A stretch of DNA of 14,224 nucleotides from Bin80 sp022820435 (GTDB taxonomy: Bacteria > Bacteroidota > Rhodothermia > Rhodothermales > Bin80). Below the pieces are notes generated by a model. The model did no database searches. It was not told where the DNA came from and saw only the letters and a list, made by a program, of their open reading frames with translations. A program made the translations under genes and the position numbers. Below are positions 6,948 to 13,548 of this stretch, in pieces; the stretch's first letter is position 1, and every line of letters starts with the position of its first letter. The stretch is from the NCBI GenBank assembly GCA_022820435.1, contig JAJEFL010000065.1, positions 1 to 14,224 of the forward strand, in the 5' to 3' direction.

Positions 6948-8183
6948 CTATTGCTCCTTTGTCTTTTGAGGAGGATATAGCAAATCATAGACATGTCCGG
7001 GTTTTACCGACAAAATTATTGCTGCTTTCGAAACCGACAGATCTTCAGATTGCAACATCCTCTCAACGAACCCTAGTACACCGTTGCCCAGTCGATTCCG
7101 CATTTTAGTATAGTAGTCAGGTCCTCCTTTTTGCTTACTGTCTGATTCCTCCCATTTTTGTCGGTAATAATTTTTGAGATATAGGCATCTTGCTTTGGAA
7201 ATCAAATTTTCCTGATGAAGTCGGGTTGCGACCATCGTGTGACTAAGATTATATTCCTGAGATATGTGAGAGATCGTCTCCTTGAGTTCGGTAGTACCTA
7301 TCTGCTCCCGAATTCGCTCTGTCGGAATCAATGCTGACGGTAAGAGCCATTTCCCCGCCACCTCATTGCAGAATCTTTCAACGGGTTTTTCGGAATCCAA
7401 GTCGCTGATTCCTGTCTGATCAAGGAGCAAGTGGACGAGTTCATGCAGGATTGAAAACGACTTAGCCGATTCATTGTCATCATTATTGATGATAATCAAA
7501 GGGGCAATATCGTCCGAAATCACAAATGCTCTAAACAGGTCGGGAGATATTTTAGAATGATGGCTTCCAAGGTCGTTTTTTTGAATCACGAAGATACCAG
7601 ATCGCTCACATGTAGATCGGAGAAACTGAAACGCTTCTTTTGTGCCCCCTTGCTTATAGTACTTATCGTGAATAGACGAATCACCTAGTGCAAAATCTAG
7701 CCCGTCCAATGTATCAGAGACAAGAGATTTCCGGTGATTTGACGGCATCAATTGAAACTTTTCATTCATCAATTCCGCATCTTTTGGCAAATCCCATTTT
7801 CGCCTCAACGAGCCTACAAAAGTAAGCGGGATTCCTTCGTCCTCCAATTCAAGCGTAGCCCGAATCAATCCCTGACTGACTTTTGCATAACGCAATAGCG
7901 CAGCAATCAGGCCATTTTCTCTGGGAGTTCCTTGTTTGGATCGTCCCCGAAAGTCGGCCCCGTAGTTGGATTTTCCGGGAATATAGTTCAAATAGAATGC
8001 CGCCTCAGGTCTCATGTAATGCTTAGATATTTTGCGAAGCAGCGCATGAGATATGGTCTCTTTCCCCTGCTCAATTTTTGTGAGTCTCTCTTCGGCTATT
8101 CGAATCTTGTGGGCCGCTTCCGCCAATGTTAGTCCTGCGGTTTCGCGTGCCCAGATCATAATTTCGGGTTTCACAAGTGGCAT
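6948..8183 (-). CDS. XRE-family HTH plus ImmA/IrrE (COG2856) zinc-peptidase protein
   Basis: The protein has 411 residues from ATG 8183; an in-frame GTG 8186 would add one. Residues about 8-60 form an XRE-type helix-turn-helix (WARETAGLTLAEAAHKI, RLTKIEQGKETISHALLRKI). The middle contains a COG2856-type domain with the zinc-peptidase motif HELVH at 247-251 and a probable third ligand, Glu274, in FCNEVAGKWLLP. The HExxH motif is intact, so peptidase activity is plausible. ImmA/IrrE proteins cleave or sense repressors, as in phage or ICE derepression and the DNA damage response. When fused to XRE and next to a PIN gene, they are generally thought to act as antitoxin/regulator; that role is inference here. 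The C-terminal 90 residues (KQKGGPDYYTKMRNRLGNG) are unassigned. It is the first gene of a minus-strand pair. No Shine-Dalgarno sequence is visible; TAAAAT about 16 bases upstream of GTG 8186 could be a -10 element. Confidence 0.88.
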   Translation of the reverse strand: MPLVKPEIMIWARETAGLTLAEAAHKIRIAEERLTKIEQGKETISHALLRKISKHYMRPEAAFYLNYIPGKSNYGADFRGRSKQGTPRENGLIAALLRYAKVSQGLIRATLELEDEGIPLTFVGSLRRKWDLPKDAELMNEKFQLMPSNHRKSLVSDTLDGLDFALGDSSIHDKYYKQGGTKEAFQFLRSTCERSGIFVIQKNDLGSHHSKISPDLFRAFVISDDIAPLIIINNDDNESAKSFSILHELVHLLLDQTGISDLDSEKPVERFCNEVAGKWLLPSALIPTERIREQIGTTELKETISHISQEYNLSHTMVATRLHQENLISKARCLYLKNYYRQKWEESDSKQKGGPDYYTKMRNRLGNGVLGFVERMLQSEDLSVSKAAIILSVKPGHVYDLLYPPQKTKEQ

Positions 8184-8186
8184 CAC

Positions 8187-8600
8187 TGTAGGGGGAGAAG
8201 ATTTTAGAATTCATTCAATCGACAGTCCGGCCGGGATGTATATCTTCAGGAAGGAAAAATGGTCTGCCCTGTGTCTATAAAATTCTCCGTGAAGGGGCCT
8301 CCAAGTCGTCCCAAGACTGCCAGATTCCTGATGTTGATGTTTATCCTAGAAGCACTACCAGAATGCTGAACTGAGCATCAAAGTATTTCAGAAACAGCAA
8401 GGCAAGAAGCGGAACATACAGATCATTGAACGTACTCTAGGCCTGCCATCTACTGATAAGCCACAGTCCAAATCCCCCAGATAATTCAAGGTTCCGTAGA
8501 AGCAGATCTTACGGTATCACGAGATCCCTTTACCCGGTTGCACGGGGAAATTCTCCCAAACCCGGGAAACCGTTCCCGCTGACTTTGGGAGCGCGTGATG
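8187..8600. other. Non-coding or decayed stretch with conflicting small frames
   Basis: No complete gene is visible. On the minus strand 8436-8341 reads 31 residues with a hydrophobic core (LYVPLLALLFLKYF) between stops, as a decayed membrane protein might. On the plus strand 8350-8484 reads 44 lysine- and glutamine-rich residues without a start codon (FQKQQGKKRNIQIIERTLGL). These two are antisense to each other, so at most one is real. An 8-bp palindrome CCGGCCGG sits at 8227-8234, in the likely promoter region of the XRE-ImmA gene. I see no RNA gene here. Confidence 0.3.
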
Positions 8601-8609
8601 ATTATCTCC

Positions 8610-8993
8610 TCTGGATATCCAGTCACGGAATGATGAAAGGCGGCCCGGAACAGTTGTGATCGCAGTATGCAGCACCAGGAGTCTCCATGAATTTCAGCAG
8701 TCCCCAATCCTCTCGGTCGCTGAAGATTCTTTGGTGTCAAACACAGCCATAGCAGCCCGTGGATAAAGCCCAGAAAAATCTGAGCAACATTTTCTGGATG
8801 GGTTTTTGGGAGATCAGATTGCTCAAGATAGCCATAGAATAGATGGTCTGGCATCTGCGACACGCAGTTGTGCTGTCTAACTCTTTGGTCATACTTTATC
8901 CATGGACTGATAGAGGATCAATCATGCCCGCGCAAATTCCAACATTCCTCTATGGATACCTCGCAAATCATTTGAAAAGGCAGGAAAAATCAA
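8610..8993 (-). pseudogene. Broken TetR-like regulator (C-terminal part)
   Basis: Minus-strand 8993-8922 reads FSNDLRGIHRGMLEFARA then a stop, and the same frame continues LILYQSMDKV then another stop at 8889. After a frame change, the open frame below 8889 reads HLFYGYLEQSDLPKTHPENV then AQIFLGFIHGLLWL. After a second frame change it reads DWGLLKFMETPG. The order (amphipathic helix, 'ARAxxILYQ', then 'AQIFLGFIHGLL') matches the ligand-binding half of TetR/AcrR regulators. The DNA-binding N-terminus is not found upstream (8994-9087). I therefore read this as an inactivated and truncated regulator gene. The match is by eye only. Confidence 0.45.
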
Positions 8994-9087
8994 GTTTTTT
9001 CAGGATAAATTGAATTTGTCCCGTTTATTCTGAACATTGCTCATTCGTCTGCGTTAACGGCGCGTTGTCATTAAATTTCACGAACAC

Positions 9088-9360
9088 GTGCCGAAAAAAC
9101 GTAAGAGAAAAAATGAGTATCAGTTGGAGCGACTGCCGGTCGTTCAGGTCTTCCACTGGAAAAGTCGGTCGAAACCCGCTTTAGAGAAAGGTCAGCTTGT
9201 TTACTATGGCCCCCTTCCAGCTTCGTATGGAATCGGGGAGGTCCAGAATGTGACCAAAGGCCTTGTATCGGTTGATTTTCGCGGTACAGGAAGCGCCCGC
9301 ATACATGAGGATGTAATCCATGAGCGCTACCTCGTTCCGCTCAAGGAAGCGGTGCTTTAA
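9088..9360 (+). CDS. Small basic protein, DUF3553-like
   Basis: The frame encodes 90 residues from GTG 9088. The N-terminus is strongly basic (MPKKRKRKNEYQ). The rest looks like a small beta-rich domain: KGQLVYYGPLPASYGIGEVQ then GLVSVDFRGTGSARIHEDVI. The 'G.V.....YGIG.V......V.V.F' pattern recalls DUF3553-type or UvrD C-terminal tudor-like modules, which suggests nucleic acid or protein binding. This is a resemblance, not an identification. No Shine-Dalgarno sequence is seen. TAAATTTC (9072-9079) is one mismatch from the Bacteroidota -7 consensus TAnnTTTG as I recall it, 8 bases before the GTG. It ends in an AT-rich hairpin and is separated by 103 bases from the ABC exporter genes. Confidence 0.65.
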   Translation: MPKKRKRKNEYQLERLPVVQVFHWKSRSKPALEKGQLVYYGPLPASYGIGEVQNVTKGLVSVDFRGTGSARIHEDVIHERYLVPLKEAVL

Positions 9361-9377
9361 AAACTGGTCGGTTTTTA
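9358..9377 (+). terminator. Weak terminator-like hairpin after the small gene
   Basis: TAAAAAC (9358-9364) and GTTTTTA (9371-9377) are perfect complements around the loop TGGTCG. The stem overlaps the gene's stop codon and its 3' arm supplies a T-run. It is AT-rich and so of modest strength, but correctly placed for a terminator. Confidence 0.4.
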
Positions 9378-9416
9378 GAAGGTTCGTTTGAGTTAGTTAG
9401 TTTTCGTATTTCCGCC

Positions 9417-9456
9417 GAGTACAAAGTTCCTTGGGTTTGTACTCGCCCAGGCGAGT
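9417..9456 (+). promoter_or_regulatory. Two overlapping, mutually exclusive inverted repeats before the ABC exporter genes
   Basis: GAGTACAAA (9417-9425) pairs perfectly with TTTGTACTC (9436-9444) across 10 bases. ACTCGCC (9441-9447) pairs perfectly with GGCGAGT (9450-9456). The two stems share ACTC at 9441-9444, so in RNA only one can form fully. The second stem ends 7 bases before the start codon of the ATPase gene and would crowd the ribosome site. Either an RNA switch or two repressor operators would explain the pattern. Confidence 0.55.
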
Positions 9457-9463
9457 TGTATCC

Positions 9464-10378
9464 ATGAATTCTTTGATCCTTCAGGGAGTGACCAAGTGTT
9501 TTGGCAAAGTTACTGCCGCACGGGATATTTCGTTTAACGCCACTTCAGGGCGGATCCTTGGACTTCTGGGCCCAAATGGGGCCGGAAAGACCACGACTAT
9601 CCGTATAATCGCCAATATCCTTGCCCCGGATGAAGGGACGGTTGCACTTGATGGACGCAATGTAGGGCAATGGAGTCAGGAGAAAATGGGATATCTCCCG
9701 GAAGAACGGGGGCTGTACAAAAAACTCAAGGTGACCGAGCAACTGCGTTATCTAGGTGCACTCAAAGGGCTGGGGGCGCGAGAGTCCGCAGGGAAAGTTG
9801 AGTATTGGCTGGATCGTCTTGGATTAACAAAATGGGGGACCCGGAAAGCCCAGGACCTGTCCAAAGGGATGCAGCAGAAAGTACAGTTCATTGCGACTGT
9901 GCTGGCAGATCCTCAATTAATTATGCTGGATGAACCCTTCAGCGGACTGGACCCCGTCAATAGTGAACTGCTTCAGGAAATTATCGCAGAAATGAAGCAG
10001 GATGGCCGAATTATCCTGTTTGCAAGCCACCGCATGGAGCAGGTGGAACAGCTGTGCGATGATATTTGCCTGATCGCAAATGGACGACTTTTGCTGGGGG
10101 GCGATTTAAAGGAAATCAAAAAAAGCTTCAAGCGTGACAAACTGGTGCTGGAATATGAAGGAGATGTGCCGTTTCTGAGCGCCATGCAGGAATCCGGCGA
10201 GGTGCAGATACTGGAATGGAGAGCGGATGGATGCGTCTTGCAGATCTCCGAAGATTGCAACCCCCGGGCGCTGCTTGACCGCGTACTATCAATTCCGGGT
10301 CTTGAACTGTACCATTTTGAGATGCTTCAGCCGTCGCTGAACGAAATATTCATTCAAACCGTCAGAGACGAGGCATGA
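9464..10378 (+). CDS. NatA-type ABC transporter ATP-binding protein
   Basis: This is the ATPase that powers an ABC exporter; it acts at the cytoplasmic face with the membrane protein encoded next. It has 304 residues from ATG 9464. Visible motifs are Walker A GPNGAGKTT (36-44), a Q-loop-region segment GYLPEERGLY (76-85) typical of the NatA/YhaQ group, signature LSKGMQQK (132-139), Walker B LIMLDEPFSGLD (152-163) and H-loop His189 in FASHRMEQVE. The C-terminal 100 residues form the extra domain usual for this group. An upstream TTG 9431 would add 11 residues that are not conserved in character and would read through the inverted repeats, so ATG 9464 is preferred. The 3' end overlaps the permease start by ATGA. 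NatAB of Bacillus exports sodium; the substrate here is unknown. Confidence 0.92.
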   Translation: MNSLILQGVTKCFGKVTAARDISFNATSGRILGLLGPNGAGKTTTIRIIANILAPDEGTVALDGRNVGQWSQEKMGYLPEERGLYKKLKVTEQLRYLGALKGLGARESAGKVEYWLDRLGLTKWGTRKAQDLSKGMQQKVQFIATVLADPQLIMLDEPFSGLDPVNSELLQEIIAEMKQDGRIILFASHRMEQVEQLCDDICLIANGRLLLGGDLKEIKKSFKRDKLVLEYEGDVPFLSAMQESGEVQILEWRADGCVLQISEDCNPRALLDRVLSIPGLELYHFEMLQPSLNEIFIQTVRDEA

Positions 10379-11703
10379 GACGCAAGATTCTGGTGGTGAC
10401 TCGGAGCGAGTTTATGCGCCGGGTTACTTCCAAAACCTTCATCGTGACCACTCTGCTGGGACCATTGCTGCTTGTGGGGTTTTTTGCGGTGACGATCATC
10501 ATCTCGCTCTCAACGCTTGAGGATGATTTCGATGGACCGTTTGGGGCGACCGGGATGCTTCGGATCGGGATTATTGATGAGACAGGAGTTTTAGGAGACA
10601 GGATCATAGATCAAGGTGCAGGCGGGAATGCAACCCTGGTGCTGATTATGCCAGACTCTCTTGACAATCAGATGACCCGCGGAGATGTTGATGCCTATGT
10701 TCGGATCCCTGCAGAGATGATTACCGCCAATGAGCAACCGATCCTGTATTCTGTGGACAGGGATGCACGCAGAGTTCGGTGGACTCTTTCGGAAGCCATT
10801 GAGTGGGCACTGAAAGATTATCTTCTTGCTGAGAATAATATTTCCGCCAATGTGCGGGCAATTCTGGATCGATCCGTTTTTCTGGAAATATTTGCCAATG
10901 ATGCAGAAGAGGAAAGCAGCGAAGAGGTAGAGGCGGAGGAAGGATATTACCTCCTCGGACTGACCCTTGGGACATTAATGTACATGGGAATTCTTATCTA
11001 CGGAACCCTGATCATGTATGCAGCCATGGAGGAACGAACCACACGGGTGGTTGAGGTACTGGTGTCTTCGGTGCGCCCGTTTGACCTGCTGATGGGGAAG
11101 GTGCTGGGGATCGGATTGGTCGGGTTTGCGCAGATGGCCGTCTGGGGGATCATGATTGTCGGGGGCACGGTACTGGCTTCCCCCATGATCGGGTTGTTTG
11201 TGGATCCTGCAATGTATGATCTGCCTGCATCTGCAACCAATCAGGAAATACTGGCCGCGGCGGAAATTGTCCTGCCGAGCATTTCGCCAAGCCTGTTCAC
11301 CTGGTTTATTCTTTACTTTGTCGGTGGATATCTACTCTATGGCGGGTTGTTTGCGGCGGTGGGGACGATGGTTGACTCGCCACAGGAATCGCAGGGACTG
11401 CTCCTGCCGCTGATGATGCCAATCATCATCTCAATCATATTCATGGGACCGATTATGATCGCACCGAATGGTCCGCTTGCCGTAGGACTGTCGCTCTTTC
11501 CGCTCACCTCTTCAGTTCCAATGATTACACGTATTGCAATTGGAGCAGCACCTTTTTGGCAGATTACATTGTCCTATGGACTACTTTTGGGGTCATTCCT
11601 GATCTCAATCTGGGTCAGTGCACGAATCTATCGGGCAAGCCTGCTGATGTACGGCAAGAAGCCGTCACTCAAGACGCTCGTGGGATATCTTCGCAGTGGC
11701 TGA
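10375..11703 (+). CDS. NatB-type ABC-2 family transporter permease
   Basis: This 442-residue membrane subunit pairs with the preceding ATPase. The basic N-terminus (MRRKILVVTRSEFMRRVTSK) leads into a first membrane segment at about 24-46. A large extracytoplasmic domain follows (about 50-180) and ends in an acidic run (AEEESSEEVEAEEG). Five further hydrophobic segments lie at roughly 185-215, 243-270, 303-332, 341-368 and 395-417. The motif EERTTRVVEVLVSSVRPFDL after the second segment is characteristic of NatB/YhaP-like ABC-2 permeases. Translation is coupled to the ATPase gene through the ATGA overlap. The last 35 bases overlap the end of the alkyltransferase gene on the other strand. Export of sodium or of small toxic compounds is possible; the substrate cannot be told from sequence. 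Confidence 0.9.
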   Translation: MRRKILVVTRSEFMRRVTSKTFIVTTLLGPLLLVGFFAVTIIISLSTLEDDFDGPFGATGMLRIGIIDETGVLGDRIIDQGAGGNATLVLIMPDSLDNQMTRGDVDAYVRIPAEMITANEQPILYSVDRDARRVRWTLSEAIEWALKDYLLAENNISANVRAILDRSVFLEIFANDAEEESSEEVEAEEGYYLLGLTLGTLMYMGILIYGTLIMYAAMEERTTRVVEVLVSSVRPFDLLMGKVLGIGLVGFAQMAVWGIMIVGGTVLASPMIGLFVDPAMYDLPASATNQEILAAAEIVLPSISPSLFTWFILYFVGGYLLYGGLFAAVGTMVDSPQESQGLLLPLMMPIIISIIFMGPIMIAPNGPLAVGLSLFPLTSSVPMITRIAIGAAPFWQITLSYGLLLGSFLISIWVSARIYRASLLMYGKKPSLKTLVGYLRSG

Positions 11704-12193
11704 ATAGATCTGTCTGTGTATTTTCGGCCTCTAGATGAAGGAGCACTTCCTTACGGTGAAGCCCGCCGCTGTATCCGGTCAATTGACCGTTCGCCCCCAT
11801 AACCCGGTGACAGGGATAGATGATGGGAATTGGATTGGATCCATTTGCTCGTCCGACAGCGCGTGCCAGACGACTATCGCCGAGCAATCGGGCAAGTTGT
11901 CCGTAGGAGCGGGTCTCCCCGTAGGGAATGGCCGTCAGCAAGGCCCAGACTCGTTTTTGGAATGCCGTTCCGCATGGGGCAAGCGGTACAGAAAAGCGGG
12001 TCCGTTCCCCAGCGAAGTAGGCAGAAAGTTCCTGTGCAGCAGTCTCAAAGAGAGTGCCTGCAGGTTCGCAGTCTTTGGATAGATTCCCAAATTGGATGCG
12101 CGTCAACCCCAAAGGGGAGAAAATGAGGGTTAAGGGGCCTACCGGAGTTTCAGAAATTATTCCGCCAGTGAAGTTTTTTGGGACATTCGGCAT
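11669..12193 (-). CDS. ogt: Methylated-DNA--protein-cysteine methyltransferase (Ogt/MGMT type)
   Basis: This suicide repair protein removes alkyl groups from O6 of guanine by transferring them to its own cysteine. The 174-residue protein has the active-site motif PCHRV with Cys128 (IPIIYPCHRVMGANGQLTGY). The helix-turn-helix that contacts DNA includes YGETRSYGQLARLLGDSRLA and RAVGRANGSNPIPI. The N-terminal RNase H-like part (GIISETPVGPLTLIFSPLGL, AQELSAYFAGERTRF) is normal for Ogt. There is no Ada regulatory domain, so this is the stand-alone form. Its start faces trigger factor across a 58-base divergent region with tandem repeats. Its 3' end overlaps the permease gene by 35 bases in opposite orientation, so the C-terminal tail (HCEDIPRAS) is encoded antisense to the end of that gene. 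Confidence 0.95.
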   Translation of the reverse strand: MPNVPKNFTGGIISETPVGPLTLIFSPLGLTRIQFGNLSKDCEPAGTLFETAAQELSAYFAGERTRFSVPLAPCGTAFQKRVWALLTAIPYGETRSYGQLARLLGDSRLARAVGRANGSNPIPIIYPCHRVMGANGQLTGYSGGLHRKEVLLHLEAENTQTDLFSHCEDIPRAS

Positions 12194-12198
12194 AGATC

Positions 12199-12216
12199 GT
12201 GCGTTTCAGTGCGTTT
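12199..12216 (-). promoter_or_regulatory. Tandem 8-bp repeat, 10-bp period, upstream of ogt
   Basis: On the minus strand AAACGCAC occurs twice, ten bases apart (12216-12209 and 12206-12199), 6 to 24 bases before the ogt start codon. Half-sites one helical turn apart are a common operator layout. It could control ogt or trigger factor. The copies are short, so chance is not excluded. Confidence 0.35.
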
Positions 12217-12238
12217 GCGTAGTTTGATCAATAATACC

Positions 12239-12250
12239 ACACTTCAGTGT
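12239..12250. promoter_or_regulatory. Inverted repeat touching the trigger factor start
   Basis: ACACT (12239-12243), centre TC, AGTGT (12246-12250) is a perfect 5-bp-arm inverted repeat that ends one base before the ATG of tig. It occupies the place of a ribosome-binding site. It may be an operator or chance. Confidence 0.3.
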
Positions 12251-12251
12251 A

Positions 12252-13514
12252 ATGGAAACCTTTGTGCGTGAGACGGGCGACATGGTTCGTGTTCTGGAAA
12301 TCAAGGCAGATGCCTCGGATCTGGAGACAGATGTGCGGCTGGCCGAAAAAAAACAGCAGAAATTAACCGTACGGCGTGGATTTCGCCCCGGCCATGTTCC
12401 GATGAAGATGATTCGTCGCATCTGTGCGAGCGAAATTCAAGATATTGTCGTTCAGGAACTGATGGAAGAAGTGTATGAAGATATAGTGGAACAGAATCGT
12501 GAGTATCATACAATTGGGAAACCGCGGGAGATTCAGTGTAACTACAAGTTAGGTGGAGATCTGCAAATTCAGATCGAGTTTTATGTACTCCCCAAGCTTG
12601 AATTGAAGGATCTTGCAGGGCAGGTGATTGAAATTCCTGTGTCTAGTGTGAGCAATAAACTGATTGAGTATGTGAAAAGGATTCGCATGATTCCTTTTCT
12701 ACCCACTAGACCACTTCAGGAAGACGAAAGAATCGGGGAACTGAATGTAGGTATGTTTGACAAAGTGACCTATAAGTCGGAAAATATCGATCCTGAGACA
12801 GGCTTTGTTCTTATTGGGGGAAGATCGGAAGATGTTAAGGAATACAATTTTGGCGAAGCAATCCTTATCAGCGATGCGGCTCACGAACTGGGGGAGATGT
12901 TTGAAGGACATTCCGTTGGCGATCAAATTGTCTTGAATCAGGATGACGATCCATTAGATCTTGTTCGGCTCGATTCGCTGGATTCAGATCTACGGATTGA
13001 GATTTTAGCGGTGGAGCGGTATGAATGGCCGGAAATTGACGATGAGTGGGCAGCGAAGATCAGCGATCATTCCGTGGATTCTCCCGAGGAATTAGACGAG
13101 TGGGCACAGGAATATCTTGAGGATATTCTCGGAGGATTGAGCGAGGAAATAGTAGAGGTAATGGTCAAGGAACGGATGTGTACGTTACATCCCTTTACGA
13201 TTCCAGAAGGGTTTATGGAACATGCCAGATCCTTAATGCCTGATGAACTCCACATAGTCGTAAATGAACTGGAGATTACGGATAGGCTGTCGAGGGATAT
13301 GCGCTGGATGTTATTGCTGCGCACCCTCTCAGAAGAACTGAAAACCACATTATGGGATTCCCCCGACACGGACGCTATGAGTACAGACGCAGACGTGGAA
13401 AGCAGCTATGAAGTGGAAATTATGTCGAGATTAGTAGATCAGTTCGAAGTTAAGGAGGTCCCTGCTACCGAACTGATGATGATGCGTATCGTCGCAAACC
13501 GGAACCTCCTATAA
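12252..13514 (+). CDS. tig: Trigger factor (ribosome-associated chaperone)
   Basis: Trigger factor binds ribosomal protein L23 at the exit tunnel and helps nascent chains fold. This copy is 420 residues long. The N-terminal ribosome-binding domain carries the signature GFRPGHVP at 43-50. The distance from ATG 12252 to the VRVLEIKADASDLE strand matches that in E. coli, which supports this start. The middle peptidyl-prolyl isomerase domain (about 150-235; FVLIGGRSEDVKEYNFGEAI, ELGEMFEGHSVGDQI) is strongly diverged. The C-terminal helical arms are very acidic (SPEELDEWAQEYLEDILGG). No Shine-Dalgarno sequence is seen. clpP follows after 34 bases, the usual tig-clpP order, so co-expression is likely. 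Confidence 0.93.
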   Translation: METFVRETGDMVRVLEIKADASDLETDVRLAEKKQQKLTVRRGFRPGHVPMKMIRRICASEIQDIVVQELMEEVYEDIVEQNREYHTIGKPREIQCNYKLGGDLQIQIEFYVLPKLELKDLAGQVIEIPVSSVSNKLIEYVKRIRMIPFLPTRPLQEDERIGELNVGMFDKVTYKSENIDPETGFVLIGGRSEDVKEYNFGEAILISDAAHELGEMFEGHSVGDQIVLNQDDDPLDLVRLDSLDSDLRIEILAVERYEWPEIDDEWAAKISDHSVDSPEELDEWAQEYLEDILGGLSEEIVEVMVKERMCTLHPFTIPEGFMEHARSLMPDELHIVVNELEITDRLSRDMRWMLLLRTLSEELKTTLWDSPDTDAMSTDADVESSYEVEIMSRLVDQFEVKEVPATELMMMRIVANRNLL

Positions 13515-13548
13515 CGAACGATAACCCCCAACAGACTACGTTGATTAG

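Noticed and set aside
8227..8234. CCGGCCGG palindrome as an operator for the XRE-ImmA gene
   Set aside because: A single 8-bp GC palindrome is weak evidence; no second copy or flanking symmetry was found.
8486..8863. 125-codon minus-strand open frame as an intact gene
   Set aside because: Only its first part resembles a TetR C-terminal domain. The region upstream carries in-frame stops and the second half shifts frame, so it is treated as a pseudogene.
9431..9463. Upstream TTG start for the ABC ATPase
   Set aside because: It would add 11 residues encoded by the inverted repeats; ATG 9464 gives the normal family N-terminus.
11735..12126. Plus-strand open frames of 115 and 98 codons
   Set aside because: They are antisense to the well-supported ogt gene and show no domain.
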